Part shown: piece by piece, positions 21,981 through 30,010 of the stretch
Numbering within the stretch: the first letter of the stretch is position 1
Layout: each line of letters starts with the position of its first letter
Source of the DNA: Lysobacterales bacterium
GTDB taxonomy: Bacteria; Pseudomonadota; Gammaproteobacteria; Xanthomonadales; Xanthomonadaceae
Assembly (NCBI GenBank): GCA_019510125.1
Contig: JAEKKX010000017.1
Span: 35,982 to 99,981, forward strand
Reading direction: 5' to 3'
DNA: 64,000 bases
Notes under the pieces: model-generated
What the model saw: the letters and a program-made list of their open reading frames with translations, nothing else
Database searches by the model: none
Told to the model about the DNA's origin: nothing
Program-made: the position numbers and the translations under genes

Positions 21981-24140
21981 ATGGACTACGCGATCTCCAA
22001 ATCCGTCCTCGTCGCCATCGTGCTCGCGCCGCTGTTCGGCGCGATCCTGGCGGGTCTGTTCGGCCGTCGCATCGGCCGCGCCGGGGCGCACACGGTCACC
22101 ATCCTCGGCGTCGCCGTGGCCTGCGGCCTGTCGATCCACACGCTCTGGCAGTTGCTGCAGGGCGCGGCCCCGTTCAACGAGAACGTCTACACCTTCTTCC
22201 AGGTCGCCGGTTACGACGCCCACGTCGGCTTCATGATCGACAAGCTGACCGCGATGATGATGGTGGTGGTCACCTTCGTCTCGCTGCTGGTGCACGTCTA
22301 CACCATCGGCTACATGGCCGACGACCCGGGCTACCAGCGCTTCTTCAGCTACATCAGCCTGTTCACGTTCTCGATGCTGATGCTGGTGATGGGCAACAAC
22401 TTCCTGCAGTTGTTCTTCGGCTGGGAAGCGGTGGGCCTGGTCTCGTACCTGCTGATCGGCTTCTGGTTCAAGCGGCCCAGCGCGATCTTCGCCAACCTCA
22501 AGGCCTTCCTGGTCAACCGCGTCGGCGATTTCGGGTTCCTGCTGGGCATCGCCGCGGTGCTGTACTGGTTCGGCACCCTCGACTACGCGACCGTGTTCGC
22601 CAACGCCTCCAGCACCATCGGCGGCGGGCAGACGGTCGCGATCTTCGCCGGCCACGAGTGGTCGGTGGCGACCCTGATCTGCATCTGCCTGTTCATTGGC
22701 GCGATGGGCAAGTCGGCGCAGGTGCCGCTGCACGTGTGGCTGCCGGATTCGATGGAAGGCCCGACCCCGATCTCGGCGCTGATCCACGCCGCGACCATGG
22801 TCACCGCCGGCATCTTCATGGTGGCGCGCATGTCGCCGCTGTTCGAACTGTCGGAGACCGCGCTGGACTTCGTGTTGTTCATCGGCGCGACCACCGCGTT
22901 CTTCACCGGCCTGATCGGCATCGTCCAGAACGACATCAAGCGCGTCGTCGCCTATTCGACGCTGTCGCAGTTGGGCTACATGACCGTGGCGCTGGGCGTG
23001 TCGGCGTACTCGGCCGCGGTGTACCACCTGATGACCCACGCCTTCTTCAAGGCGCTGCTGTTCCTCGCGGCGGGTTCGGTGATCATCGGCATGCACCACG
23101 AGCAGGACATGCGCAAGATGGGCGGCCTGCGCAAGTACATGCCGATCACCTTCTGGACCAGCCTGATCGGCACCCTGGCGCTGGTCGGCACGCCGTTCTT
23201 CAGCGGCTTCTACTCGAAGGACACCATCATCGAGGCGGCCGCCGAGCATGCGCACGAGGCGCACGGCTGGATCGCGACCTACGGCTATTGGGCCGTGTTG
23301 CTGGGCGCGTTCGTCACCTCGTTCTACAGCTTCCGCCTGCTGTACCTGACCTTCTTCGGCGAGGAGCGCTTCCGGCATGCGGCCGCGCACGGCCACGACG
23401 AGCACGCGCATGACGGCCACGCGCATGACGGCCACGCGCACGACGACCACGCCCATGCGGATGCGCATGGCGGCGCGCACCACGACGACCATGCGCACGG
23501 CGACCACGACCACGGCCATGGCGCGCACGAGCCGCACGAATCGCCGTGGGTCGTGACCCTGCCGTTGATCCTGCTGGCGATCCCGTCGATCTTCATCGGC
23601 TTCTTCACCGTCGGTCCGATGCTGTTCGGCAAGGACACCGGCGGGCACCACGAGGTGCTGCCGTACTTCCTCGGCGCGATCGAAGTGCTGAAGGAACACG
23701 ACGTCGTCGCGAAGCTGGCCGGGGAATTCCACGGCGCGGTCCAGTTCGCCCTGCACGGCTTCCTCGCCCCGGCGTTCTGGCTGGCCTTCGCCGGCTTCGC
23801 GCTGGCGACGCTCCTGTACCTGGTCCGCACCGACCTGCCGGCGAAGCTCGCGGCGTTCCCGCCGTTCGCGCTGGCCGCGCGCGTGCTCGAGAACAAGTAC
23901 GGCATGGACGACCTGTGGATCGGCGGCTTCGCCGGCGGCGGCATCCGCCTCGGCAAGCTGCTGCGCCTCAACGACGAGAAGGTCATCGATGGCGTGGTCG
24001 TCAACGGCAGCGCGCGCGTGGTCGATCTCGTGTCCGGGCTGCTGCGGCGCACCCAGTCCGGCTATCTCTACCACTACGCCTTCGCGATGATCCTCGGCCT
24101 GATCGCCCTGCTGGCCGTCCTGATCAACTTCTGGCGCTAA
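21981..24140 (+). CDS. nuoL: NADH-quinone oxidoreductase subunit L NuoL, with a histidine-rich loop
   Basis: NuoL is the distal antiporter-like proton pump of complex I with the long lateral helix. The 719-residue protein has the standard core (MGKSAQVPLHVWLPDSMEGP, LIHAATMVTAGI, HAFFKALLFLAAGS). Between two membrane helices, at residues ~466-520, there is a loop with 21 histidines in about 56 residues, partly encoded by 15-bp tandem repeats. Related NuoL proteins often have a few histidines at this point, so this looks like a local expansion. It might bind metal ions on the outer face, but that is conjecture. Confidence 0.97.
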   Translation: MDYAISKSVLVAIVLAPLFGAILAGLFGRRIGRAGAHTVTILGVAVACGLSIHTLWQLLQGAAPFNENVYTFFQVAGYDAHVGFMIDKLTAMMMVVVTFVSLLVHVYTIGYMADDPGYQRFFSYISLFTFSMLMLVMGNNFLQLFFGWEAVGLVSYLLIGFWFKRPSAIFANLKAFLVNRVGDFGFLLGIAAVLYWFGTLDYATVFANASSTIGGGQTVAIFAGHEWSVATLICICLFIGAMGKSAQVPLHVWLPDSMEGPTPISALIHAATMVTAGIFMVARMSPLFELSETALDFVLFIGATTAFFTGLIGIVQNDIKRVVAYSTLSQLGYMTVALGVSAYSAAVYHLMTHAFFKALLFLAAGSVIIGMHHEQDMRKMGGLRKYMPITFWTSLIGTLALVGTPFFSGFYSKDTIIEAAAEHAHEAHGWIATYGYWAVLLGAFVTSFYSFRLLYLTFFGEERFRHAAAHGHDEHAHDGHAHDGHAHDDHAHADAHGGAHHDDHAHGDHDHGHGAHEPHESPWVVTLPLILLAIPSIFIGFFTVGPMLFGKDTGGHHEVLPYFLGAIEVLKEHDVVAKLAGEFHGAVQFALHGFLAPAFWLAFAGFALATLLYLVRTDLPAKLAAFPPFALAARVLENKYGMDDLWIGGFAGGGIRLGKLLRLNDEKVIDGVVVNGSARVVDLVSGLLRRTQSGYLYHYAFAMILGLIALLAVLINFWR
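23397..23456 (+). repeat. Four 15-bp tandem repeats coding the NuoL histidine-rich loop
   Basis: Four consecutive 15-bp units (consensus GACGGCCACGCGCAT) encode DEHAH, DGHAH, DGHAH and DDHAH. The copies differ at one to three positions. The unit length keeps the frame, so copy number could vary between strains without breaking nuoL. Confidence 0.85.
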
Positions 24141-24170
24141 TCGACACGAACCGACGGATACCGAATCGCG

Positions 24171-25691
24171 ATGCAACACTGGCCCATTCTCAGCATCCTG
24201 ATCTGGCTGCCCATCGTCGGCGGCATGCTGGCGCTCGCGCTCGGCCAGGGTCGTGCGCAGACCGCGCGCTGGCTCGCGCTGACGGTCGCGCTCGCGACCT
24301 TCGCCTGCAGCCTGCCGCTGCTCACCGGGTTCGATTACTTCACCTCCGGCATGCAGTTCGTCGAGCAGCGCCAGTGGATCCCGGCCTACGACATCCAGTA
24401 CCACCTCGGCGCCGACGGCATCTCGGTCGCGCTGATCGTGCTGACCACCCTGACCACGGCGCTGGTGCTGATCGGCGCCTGGAGCTCGGTCGACAAGCGC
24501 GTGAACCAGTACGTCGCCGCGTTCCTGTTCCTCGAGGGGCTGATGGTCGGCGTGTTCTCCGCCGTCGACGCGATGCTGTTCTACGTGTTCTTCGAGGGCA
24601 TGCTGATCCCGATGTTCATCATCATCGGCGTCTGGGGCGGCCCGCGGCGCGTCTACGCGTCGGTGAAGTTCTTCCTGTACACGTTCCTCGGCTCGGTGTT
24701 CATGCTGGTCGGGCTGATCTACCTGTACCTGAAGGCCGGTAGCTGGCAGTTGCCCGACCTCTACGCGCTGCGGTTGGATGCGCACGAGCAGATGTGGCTG
24801 TTCTTCGCGTTCCTGATCGCGTTCGCGGTCAAGGTGCCGATGTTCCCGGTGCACACCTGGCTGCCCGACGCCCACGTCGAGGCGCCGACCGGCGGTTCGG
24901 TGATCCTGGCCGCGATCATGCTGAAGATCGGCGGGTACGGGTTCCTGCGCTTCAACCTGCCGATCGTGCCGGACGCCAGCCACGAGTTCGCCTGGCTGGT
25001 GATCGCGCTGAGCCTGATCGCCGTGGTCTACATCGGCCTGGTCGCGCTGGTCCAGGAGGACATGAAGAAGCTGATCGCGTACTCGTCGATCTCGCACATG
25101 GGTTTCGTCACTCTCGGCACCTTCATCGCGTTCATGCTGATCCGCGACTCCAGCGATCCGAACGCGGCGAACGCCGCGCGCCTCGGGCTGCAGGGCGCGA
25201 TGGTGCAGATGATCTCGCACGGCTTCATCTCCGGCGCGATGTTCTCCTGCGTCGGCGTGCTCTACGACCGCATGCACAGCCGCATGATCCGCGATTACGG
25301 CGGCGTGGCGAACGTGATGCCGTGGTTCGCGATGTTCTTCGTGCTGTTCGGCATGGCCAACTCCGGCCTGCCGGGCACCTCGGGCTTCGTCGGCGAATTC
25401 ATGGTGATCCTCGCCAGCTTCCAGGCGCACCCGATGATCGCCTTCACCGCCGCGATCACCCTGATCATCGGCGCCGCCTACACCCTCTGGCTGGTCAAGC
25501 GCGTCGTGTTCGGCGACATCGGCAACGCGCACGTGGCCGAGCTGGAGGACATCAATCCCCGCGAATGGATCGTGCTGACGGCGTTCGCGGTGGGCACCCT
25601 CGTGATCGGCGTCTATCCCAAGCTGCTGACCGATCTGATGGAGCCCGCCATCGCCCAGCTCGCCAGCCAGCTGGCGGTCAGCAAGCTCTGA
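24171..25691 (+). CDS. nuoM: NADH-quinone oxidoreductase subunit M NuoM
   Basis: NuoM is an antiporter-like proton-pumping subunit. The 506-residue protein shows the conserved glutamate in YVFFEGMLIPMF, the lysine-containing FAVKVPMFPVHTWLPDAHVEAP segment, and SSISHMGFV. About fourteen transmembrane helices are expected. It lies 30 bp after nuoL and 25 bp before nuoN. Confidence 0.98.
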   Translation: MQHWPILSILIWLPIVGGMLALALGQGRAQTARWLALTVALATFACSLPLLTGFDYFTSGMQFVEQRQWIPAYDIQYHLGADGISVALIVLTTLTTALVLIGAWSSVDKRVNQYVAAFLFLEGLMVGVFSAVDAMLFYVFFEGMLIPMFIIIGVWGGPRRVYASVKFFLYTFLGSVFMLVGLIYLYLKAGSWQLPDLYALRLDAHEQMWLFFAFLIAFAVKVPMFPVHTWLPDAHVEAPTGGSVILAAIMLKIGGYGFLRFNLPIVPDASHEFAWLVIALSLIAVVYIGLVALVQEDMKKLIAYSSISHMGFVTLGTFIAFMLIRDSSDPNAANAARLGLQGAMVQMISHGFISGAMFSCVGVLYDRMHSRMIRDYGGVANVMPWFAMFFVLFGMANSGLPGTSGFVGEFMVILASFQAHPMIAFTAAITLIIGAAYTLWLVKRVVFGDIGNAHVAELEDINPREWIVLTAFAVGTLVIGVYPKLLTDLMEPAIAQLASQLAVSKL

Positions 25692-25716
25692 GAACCACAC
25701 CGGTCCCGGGAAGAAC

Positions 25717-27165
25717 ATGATCACGACAACCGTCACCGCCGCCGACCTGATGGCGATCCTGCCCGAGCTGGTGCTCACCGGCGCCGCGTTCGCGCTGCTG
25801 CTGGTCGACCTGTTCGTCTCCGAGCGCCAGCGCGGCCTCGTCCACGGCCTCGCCATCGCCGCGCTGGTCGCCGTCGCCGGCATGATCGCGCTCGGCACCG
25901 GCGGCGGCGCGTCGTCGCTGCACGGCAGCTTCTTCGACGGCATGTTCGTGCGCGACACCATGGCCGACGTGCTCAAGTGGTTCGTCTGCATCGTCAGCGC
26001 CGCTTCGCTGGTCTACGCCTGGTCGTTCCTGCGCGAACGCGGCCTGTACAAGGGCGAGGTGTCGCTGCTGATGCTGTTCGCGGTCGTCGGCATGATGCTG
26101 CTGATCTCGGCCGGCAGCCTGGTGATGGTCTACGTCGGCCTCGAACTGCTCGCGCTGTGCTCGTACGCGCTGGTCGCGATCGATCGCGACAGCCCGCTCG
26201 CGTCCGAGGCGGCGATGAAGTATTTCGTGCTCGGTTCGCTGGCCTCGGGCATGCTGCTGTTCGGCATGTCGCTGGTCTACGGCGCCACCGGCAGCCTCGA
26301 CCTCGCCGCGATCCACGCCGCCAGCACTGCCGATCCGCTGCTGCTGACCGGCGTGGTGCTGATGGTCGCCGGCATCGCCTTCAAGTTCGGCGCCGCGCCG
26401 TTCCACATGTGGCTGCCGGACGTCTACCAGGGCGCGCCGACGCCGATCACGCTGTTCATCGGCGCCGCCCCCAAGCTGGCCGCGTTCGCGATGGCCTACC
26501 GCGTGCTGGAGGCGGGCGTCGGCCCGCTCGACGCGGAATGGCGCTACATGCTGGCGCTGCTGGCCGCGGCTTCGCTGGCGATCGGCAACCTGATCGCGCT
26601 GGCCCAGACCAACCTCAAGCGGATGCTGGCGTACTCGACGGTGTCGCACGTCGGCTTCCTGCTGCTCGGCCTGGCCGGCGGCGGCGCGGTCGGCTACGCC
26701 TCGGCCATGTTCTATGCGATCTCGTACGCGATCATGGCGGCGGCGTCGTTCGGCGCGATCGTGGTGCTTTCGCGCAACGGCTTCGAGGCCGATCGCATCG
26801 ACGACTACAAGGGACTCAACGCGCGCAGCCCGTGGATGGCGTGGCTGGTGCTGTGCGTGATGGCCTCGCTGGCCGGCGTGCCGCCGTTCCTGGGCTTCTG
26901 GTCCAAGCTGGCGGTGCTGCGCGCGGCCTGGGAGGGCGGCCTGGCCTGGCTGACCATCGTCGGCATCGTGTTCGCGGTGATCGGCGCGTTCTATTACCTG
27001 CGCGTCATCCGGGCGATGTTCTTCGACGAGCCGGAAGGCGCGCCGATGGTGCAGCGCGACGACCTCGTGCTGCGCGTGGTGTTCGCGGTGAACGCGCTCG
27101 GCCTGCTGGTGCTGGGCTTGGCCTGGAGCCCGATCATGGCCTGGTGCAAGCAGGCGTTCGCCTGA
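25717..27165 (+). CDS. nuoN: NADH-quinone oxidoreductase subunit N NuoN
   Basis: NuoN is the third antiporter-like subunit, next to NuoK, and the last gene of the nuo operon. The 482-residue protein has VYVGLELLALCSYALVA with the conserved glutamate, KFGAAPFHMWLPDVYQGAP, and YSTVSHVGFLLLG. The promoter of the next unit (tRNA-fMet) begins only 27 bp after its stop, and I see no intrinsic terminator between them. Confidence 0.98.
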   Translation: MITTTVTAADLMAILPELVLTGAAFALLLVDLFVSERQRGLVHGLAIAALVAVAGMIALGTGGGASSLHGSFFDGMFVRDTMADVLKWFVCIVSAASLVYAWSFLRERGLYKGEVSLLMLFAVVGMMLLISAGSLVMVYVGLELLALCSYALVAIDRDSPLASEAAMKYFVLGSLASGMLLFGMSLVYGATGSLDLAAIHAASTADPLLLTGVVLMVAGIAFKFGAAPFHMWLPDVYQGAPTPITLFIGAAPKLAAFAMAYRVLEAGVGPLDAEWRYMLALLAAASLAIGNLIALAQTNLKRMLAYSTVSHVGFLLLGLAGGGAVGYASAMFYAISYAIMAAASFGAIVVLSRNGFEADRIDDYKGLNARSPWMAWLVLCVMASLAGVPPFLGFWSKLAVLRAAWEGGLAWLTIVGIVFAVIGAFYYLRVIRAMFFDEPEGAPMVQRDDLVLRVVFAVNALGLLVLGLAWSPIMAWCKQAFA

Positions 27166-27192
27166 ATCCTGGCCGCAAATGCTGAACAGGGC

Positions 27193-27221
27193 TTGCAAGG
27201 TTTCGGGCACCTCGGCATAAT
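27193..27221 (+). promoter_or_regulatory. Sigma-70 promoter of the tRNA-fMet/rimP-nusA-infB unit
   Basis: TTGCAA (4 of 6 matches) and CATAAT (5 of 6) are separated by exactly 17 bp. Transcription should start near 27228, a few bases before the mature tRNA at 27235. This is the best promoter match in the window. Confidence 0.8.
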
Positions 27222-27234
27222 CTCGCTTCTCTGC

Positions 27235-27311
27235 TGCGGGGTGGAGCAGTCTGGCAGCTCGTCGGGCTCATAACCCGAAGGTCGCAGGTTCAAATCCTGC
27301 CCCCGCTACCA
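27235..27311 (+). tRNA. Initiator tRNA-fMet(CAT)
   Basis: The 77-nt tRNA has anticodon CAT and an encoded CCA. Three initiator hallmarks are visible: no Watson-Crick pair at 1:72 (here U1 opposite U72), an A11:U24 pair in the D stem, and three consecutive G:C pairs (GGG/CCC) at the base of the anticodon stem. Its position ahead of rimP-nusA-infB mirrors the metY operon of E. coli. Confidence 0.97.
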
Positions 27312-27412
27312 CGTTTCTTCCGTCCGTCTTCGGCCTTGCCGAGGCGGACCGGAAACGGGGCTTGCCGGAACGGTTGCTCCCGTTCCGGCGCCGACATCCA
27401 GCGGTATCGGAC

Positions 27413-27435
27413 AAGGGGCCCCATGGCCCCTTTTT
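27413..27435 (+). terminator. Terminator or attenuator between tRNA-fMet and rimP
   Basis: AAGGGGCC and GGCCCCTT pair around a CCAT loop and are followed by further T residues, which is an intrinsic-terminator layout 48 bp before rimP. A second hairpin (GGAACGG with CCGTTCC) lies 35 bp upstream. Because the downstream genes are thought to share this transcript, partial read-through or antitermination (NusA autoregulation) is likely. Confidence 0.65.
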
Positions 27436-27482
27436 CGTTGCCGTTTTTTCGTTCAACCGGACAGGATCGAACCGTACCCGCC

Positions 27483-28055
27483 ATGGCGGACAAGGCTACC
27501 GACATCGCCGCGCTGCTGTCGCCGACCGTGCAGTCGCTCGGGCTGGAACTGCTGGGCGTGGAATACCTGCCCGCGCCGGGCGGGGCGGTGCTGCGCCTGT
27601 ACATCGACCTCCCCGAGGCCGAAGCGGCGGCGGGCGAGGGCGAGCCCCGCCATGTCGGCATCGAACACTGCGAGGCGGTGAGCCGCGAAGTCTCGGCCCA
27701 GCTCGACGTCGAGGACCCGATCAGCGGCCATTACACGCTCGAAGTGTCCTCGCCGGGCGTGGACCGGCCGCTGTTCACGCCGGCGCAGTGCGCGCGCTTC
27801 CTCGGCGAACAGGCGAAGGTCGTGCTCAAGCTGCCGCAGGACGGCCGCCGTCGCTTCCAGGGGCGGATCGCCGCCGTGGACGGCGACCGCGTCGATTTCG
27901 AGATCGAGGCGAAGCCGGAAAACGCCACGCTGTCCGTGGCGTTCGACAACATCGAGAAGGCGCGGCTGGTCCCGGACTGGGTCGCGCTGGGCTATGCCCC
28001 GGTGAAGCCGGGCAAGAAGCCGTCGGGCAACAAGGGGTCCACCGGCAGCAACTGA
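27483..28055 (+). CDS. rimP: Ribosome maturation factor RimP
   Basis: RimP helps assemble the 30S subunit. The 190-residue protein has the N-terminal domain with [18 protein letters not shown], the conserved [19 protein letters not shown] segment, and [11 protein letters not shown], then a small SH3-like C-terminal domain and a lysine/glycine-rich tail. The start ATG 27483 was chosen because homology begins at [16 protein letters not shown]. The longer frame would run through the terminator. It is followed by an unusual 340-bp gap before nusA. Confidence 0.96.
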   Translation: MADKATDIAALLSPTVQSLGLELLGVEYLPAPGGAVLRLYIDLPEAEAAAGEGEPRHVGIEHCEAVSREVSAQLDVEDPISGHYTLEVSSPGVDRPLFTPAQCARFLGEQAKVVLKLPQDGRRRFQGRIAAVDGDRVDFEIEAKPENATLSVAFDNIEKARLVPDWVALGYAPVKPGKKPSGNKGSTGSN

Positions 28056-28132
28056 TGTCGCGACGGGTCGAAAGCCCGTCGATGCAGTGAAGACGCGAGC
28101 GTCCGCCGGTACCGGTGACGCCCGGGTCACGA

Positions 28133-28354
28133 AGCAACAGCGGGTCGTCGCCCCCTTGCGTCAAGGGGGTGGCCAAGCCCGAAGGGCCTGGCGGGGGTTG
28201 TGGAAACACGACCTCCGGCTCGCCGAAAACCCGGACATCCGCCCTCCCGGCCGATGTCCGGGCCACATAGCAACAGCGGGTCGTCGCCCCCTTGCGCCAA
28301 GGGGGCGGCCAAGCCCGAAGGGCTTGGCGGGGGTTGTGGAAACACGACCTCCGG
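28133..28354. repeat. Direct 86-bp duplication between rimP and nusA
   Basis: Two units, 28133-28218 and 28269-28354, differ at only three of 86 positions and start 136 bp apart. Each has two strong hairpins, CCCCCTTG/CAAGGGGG and CCAAGCCC/GGGCTTGG (GGGCCTGG in unit 1). The 50-bp spacer has another stem, GGACATC/GATGTCC. rimP and nusA are normally close together, so this tract is inserted sequence of a repeat family. No coding frame is convincing. Confidence 0.85.
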
Positions 28355-28396
28355 TCAAACGAAAACACGAACTTAAAGTTCCAGAGGCCGTAACAA

Positions 28397-29908
28397 ATGA
28401 GTAAGGATCTGCTGCTGGCCGTCGACGCGGCCGCCAACGAGAAGGGCGTTCCCGAATCGGTCATCATCGAGGCGCTCGAAGCCGCGCTCGCGACCGCCGC
28501 GAAGAAGCGCTACCACGAGCAGGACGTGCTGACCCGCGTGTCGATCAACCCGAAGGACGGCAGCTACGAAACCTTCCGTCGCTGGGAAGTCGTGGCCGAC
28601 GACGTCGTCATGGAATCGCCGGACCGCCAGATCCGCCTGATGGACGCGGTCGACGAGGTCGAGGGCGTCGACGTGGGCGACTACATCGAAGAGCAGATCG
28701 AGAACCCCGAATTCGGCCGCATCGCGGTCCAGGCCGCCAAGCAGGTCATCGTCCAGCGCGTGCGCGAGGCCGAGCGCCAGCAGGTCGTCGATGGCTGGAA
28801 GGACCGCGTGGGCGAGCTGATCACCGGCACCGTCAAGCGCGTCGAGCGCGGCAACGTCTACGTCGCGCTGAGCGACAAGGTCGAGGCCTTCATCCCGCGC
28901 GACAAGGCGATCCCGCGCGACATCGTGCGCGCCGGCGATCGCATCCGCGGCTACCTGTCCGACGTGCGCAGCGAGCCGCGCGGCCCGCAGCTCTTCATCA
29001 GCCGCGTCGCCCCGGAATTCATGATGGAGCTGTTCAAGCTCGAAGTCCCGGAAGTCGGCCAGGGCCTGGTCGAGATCAAGGCCTGCGCCCGCGATCCGGG
29101 CGACCGCGCCAAGATCGCGGTCGTCGCCTACGACAACCGCACCGATCCGATCGGCGCCTGCATCGGCATGCGCGGTTCGCGCGTGCAGGCGGTGTCGAAC
29201 GAACTCAACGGCGAGCGCGTGGACATCGTGCTGTGGTCCGACAACCCGGCCCAGTTCGTCATCAACGCGATGGCCCCGGCCGAAGTGCAGTCGATCATCG
29301 TCGACGAAGAGAAGCACTCGATGGACCTGGCGGTCGCCGAGGACCGCCTCGCCCAGGCGATCGGCAAGGGCGGCCAGAACGTGCGCCTGGCCAGCCGCCT
29401 GACCGGCTGGCAGCTCAACGTGATGACCGCCGACCAGGTCCAGGCCAAGAGCGAGGCCGAGCAGACCGCCGCCCGCCAGTTGTTCATGGACAAGCTCGAA
29501 GTCGACGAGGAGATCGCCGGCATCCTGGTGGCCGAGGGCTTCAGCACGGTCGAGGAAATCGCCTACGTGCCGGTCGGCGAGCTGCTGGCGGTCGAAGGCT
29601 TCGACGAGGACATCGTCGAGGAACTGCGCTCGCGCGCCCGCGACGCCCTGCTGAACGAGGCGCTGGCGGTCGAGGAGGAGCTGGACGAGCACCAGCCCGC
29701 CGACGACCTGCTCGAACTCGAGGGCATGGACAGCGAAACCGCCTACGCCCTGGCCGGCCACGGCGTCCGCACGGTCGAGGCGCTGGGCGAACTGGCGGCC
29801 GACGAGGTCGCCGAGTTCGGCATCGAGGGCCTGGACGAGGCGCGCGCCGCGGCGCTGATCCTGGCCGCCCGTGCCGAGGAAATCGCCCGTCTCGAGCGCG
29901 AGGGCTGA
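28397..29908 (+). CDS. nusA: Transcription elongation/antitermination factor NusA
   Basis: NusA binds RNA polymerase and modulates pausing, termination and antitermination. The 503-residue protein has the full gammaproteobacterial layout. An N-terminal RNAP-binding domain comes first. An S1 domain follows near residues 135-200 (GTVKRVERGNVYVAL). Two KH domains include IGACIGMRGSRVQAV and AIGKGGQNVRLAS. Two acidic C-terminal repeats run from ~residue 360 to the end. The start is ATG 28397, preceded by a normal spacing but weak ribosome site. Confidence 0.98.
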   Translation: MSKDLLLAVDAAANEKGVPESVIIEALEAALATAAKKRYHEQDVLTRVSINPKDGSYETFRRWEVVADDVVMESPDRQIRLMDAVDEVEGVDVGDYIEEQIENPEFGRIAVQAAKQVIVQRVREAERQQVVDGWKDRVGELITGTVKRVERGNVYVALSDKVEAFIPRDKAIPRDIVRAGDRIRGYLSDVRSEPRGPQLFISRVAPEFMMELFKLEVPEVGQGLVEIKACARDPGDRAKIAVVAYDNRTDPIGACIGMRGSRVQAVSNELNGERVDIVLWSDNPAQFVINAMAPAEVQSIIVDEEKHSMDLAVAEDRLAQAIGKGGQNVRLASRLTGWQLNVMTADQVQAKSEAEQTAARQLFMDKLEVDEEIAGILVAEGFSTVEEIAYVPVGELLAVEGFDEDIVEELRSRARDALLNEALAVEEELDEHQPADDLLELEGMDSETAYALAGHGVRTVEALGELAADEVAEFGIEGLDEARAAALILAARAEEIARLEREG

Positions 29909-30010
29909 GCCGGCGGCGACCCCGCCGCCCCCCGGCTCCCGCAGTAGAATCGCCCGAGAAGAACGACTGATCACGCGCGCGGCTCGCCGCGCAGGAAAAA
30001 CGGATACCGA

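Noticed and set aside
23397..23456. Tandem repeats as a CRISPR-like array
   Set aside because: The 15-bp units are contiguous without spacers and in frame within nuoL.
21285..25991. A 1568-codon open frame on the - strand opposite nuoJ-nuoM
   Set aside because: It is the antisense image of conserved nuo genes. High third-position GC keeps the opposite strand open, and its product is an Arg/His/Asp-biased sequence without domains.
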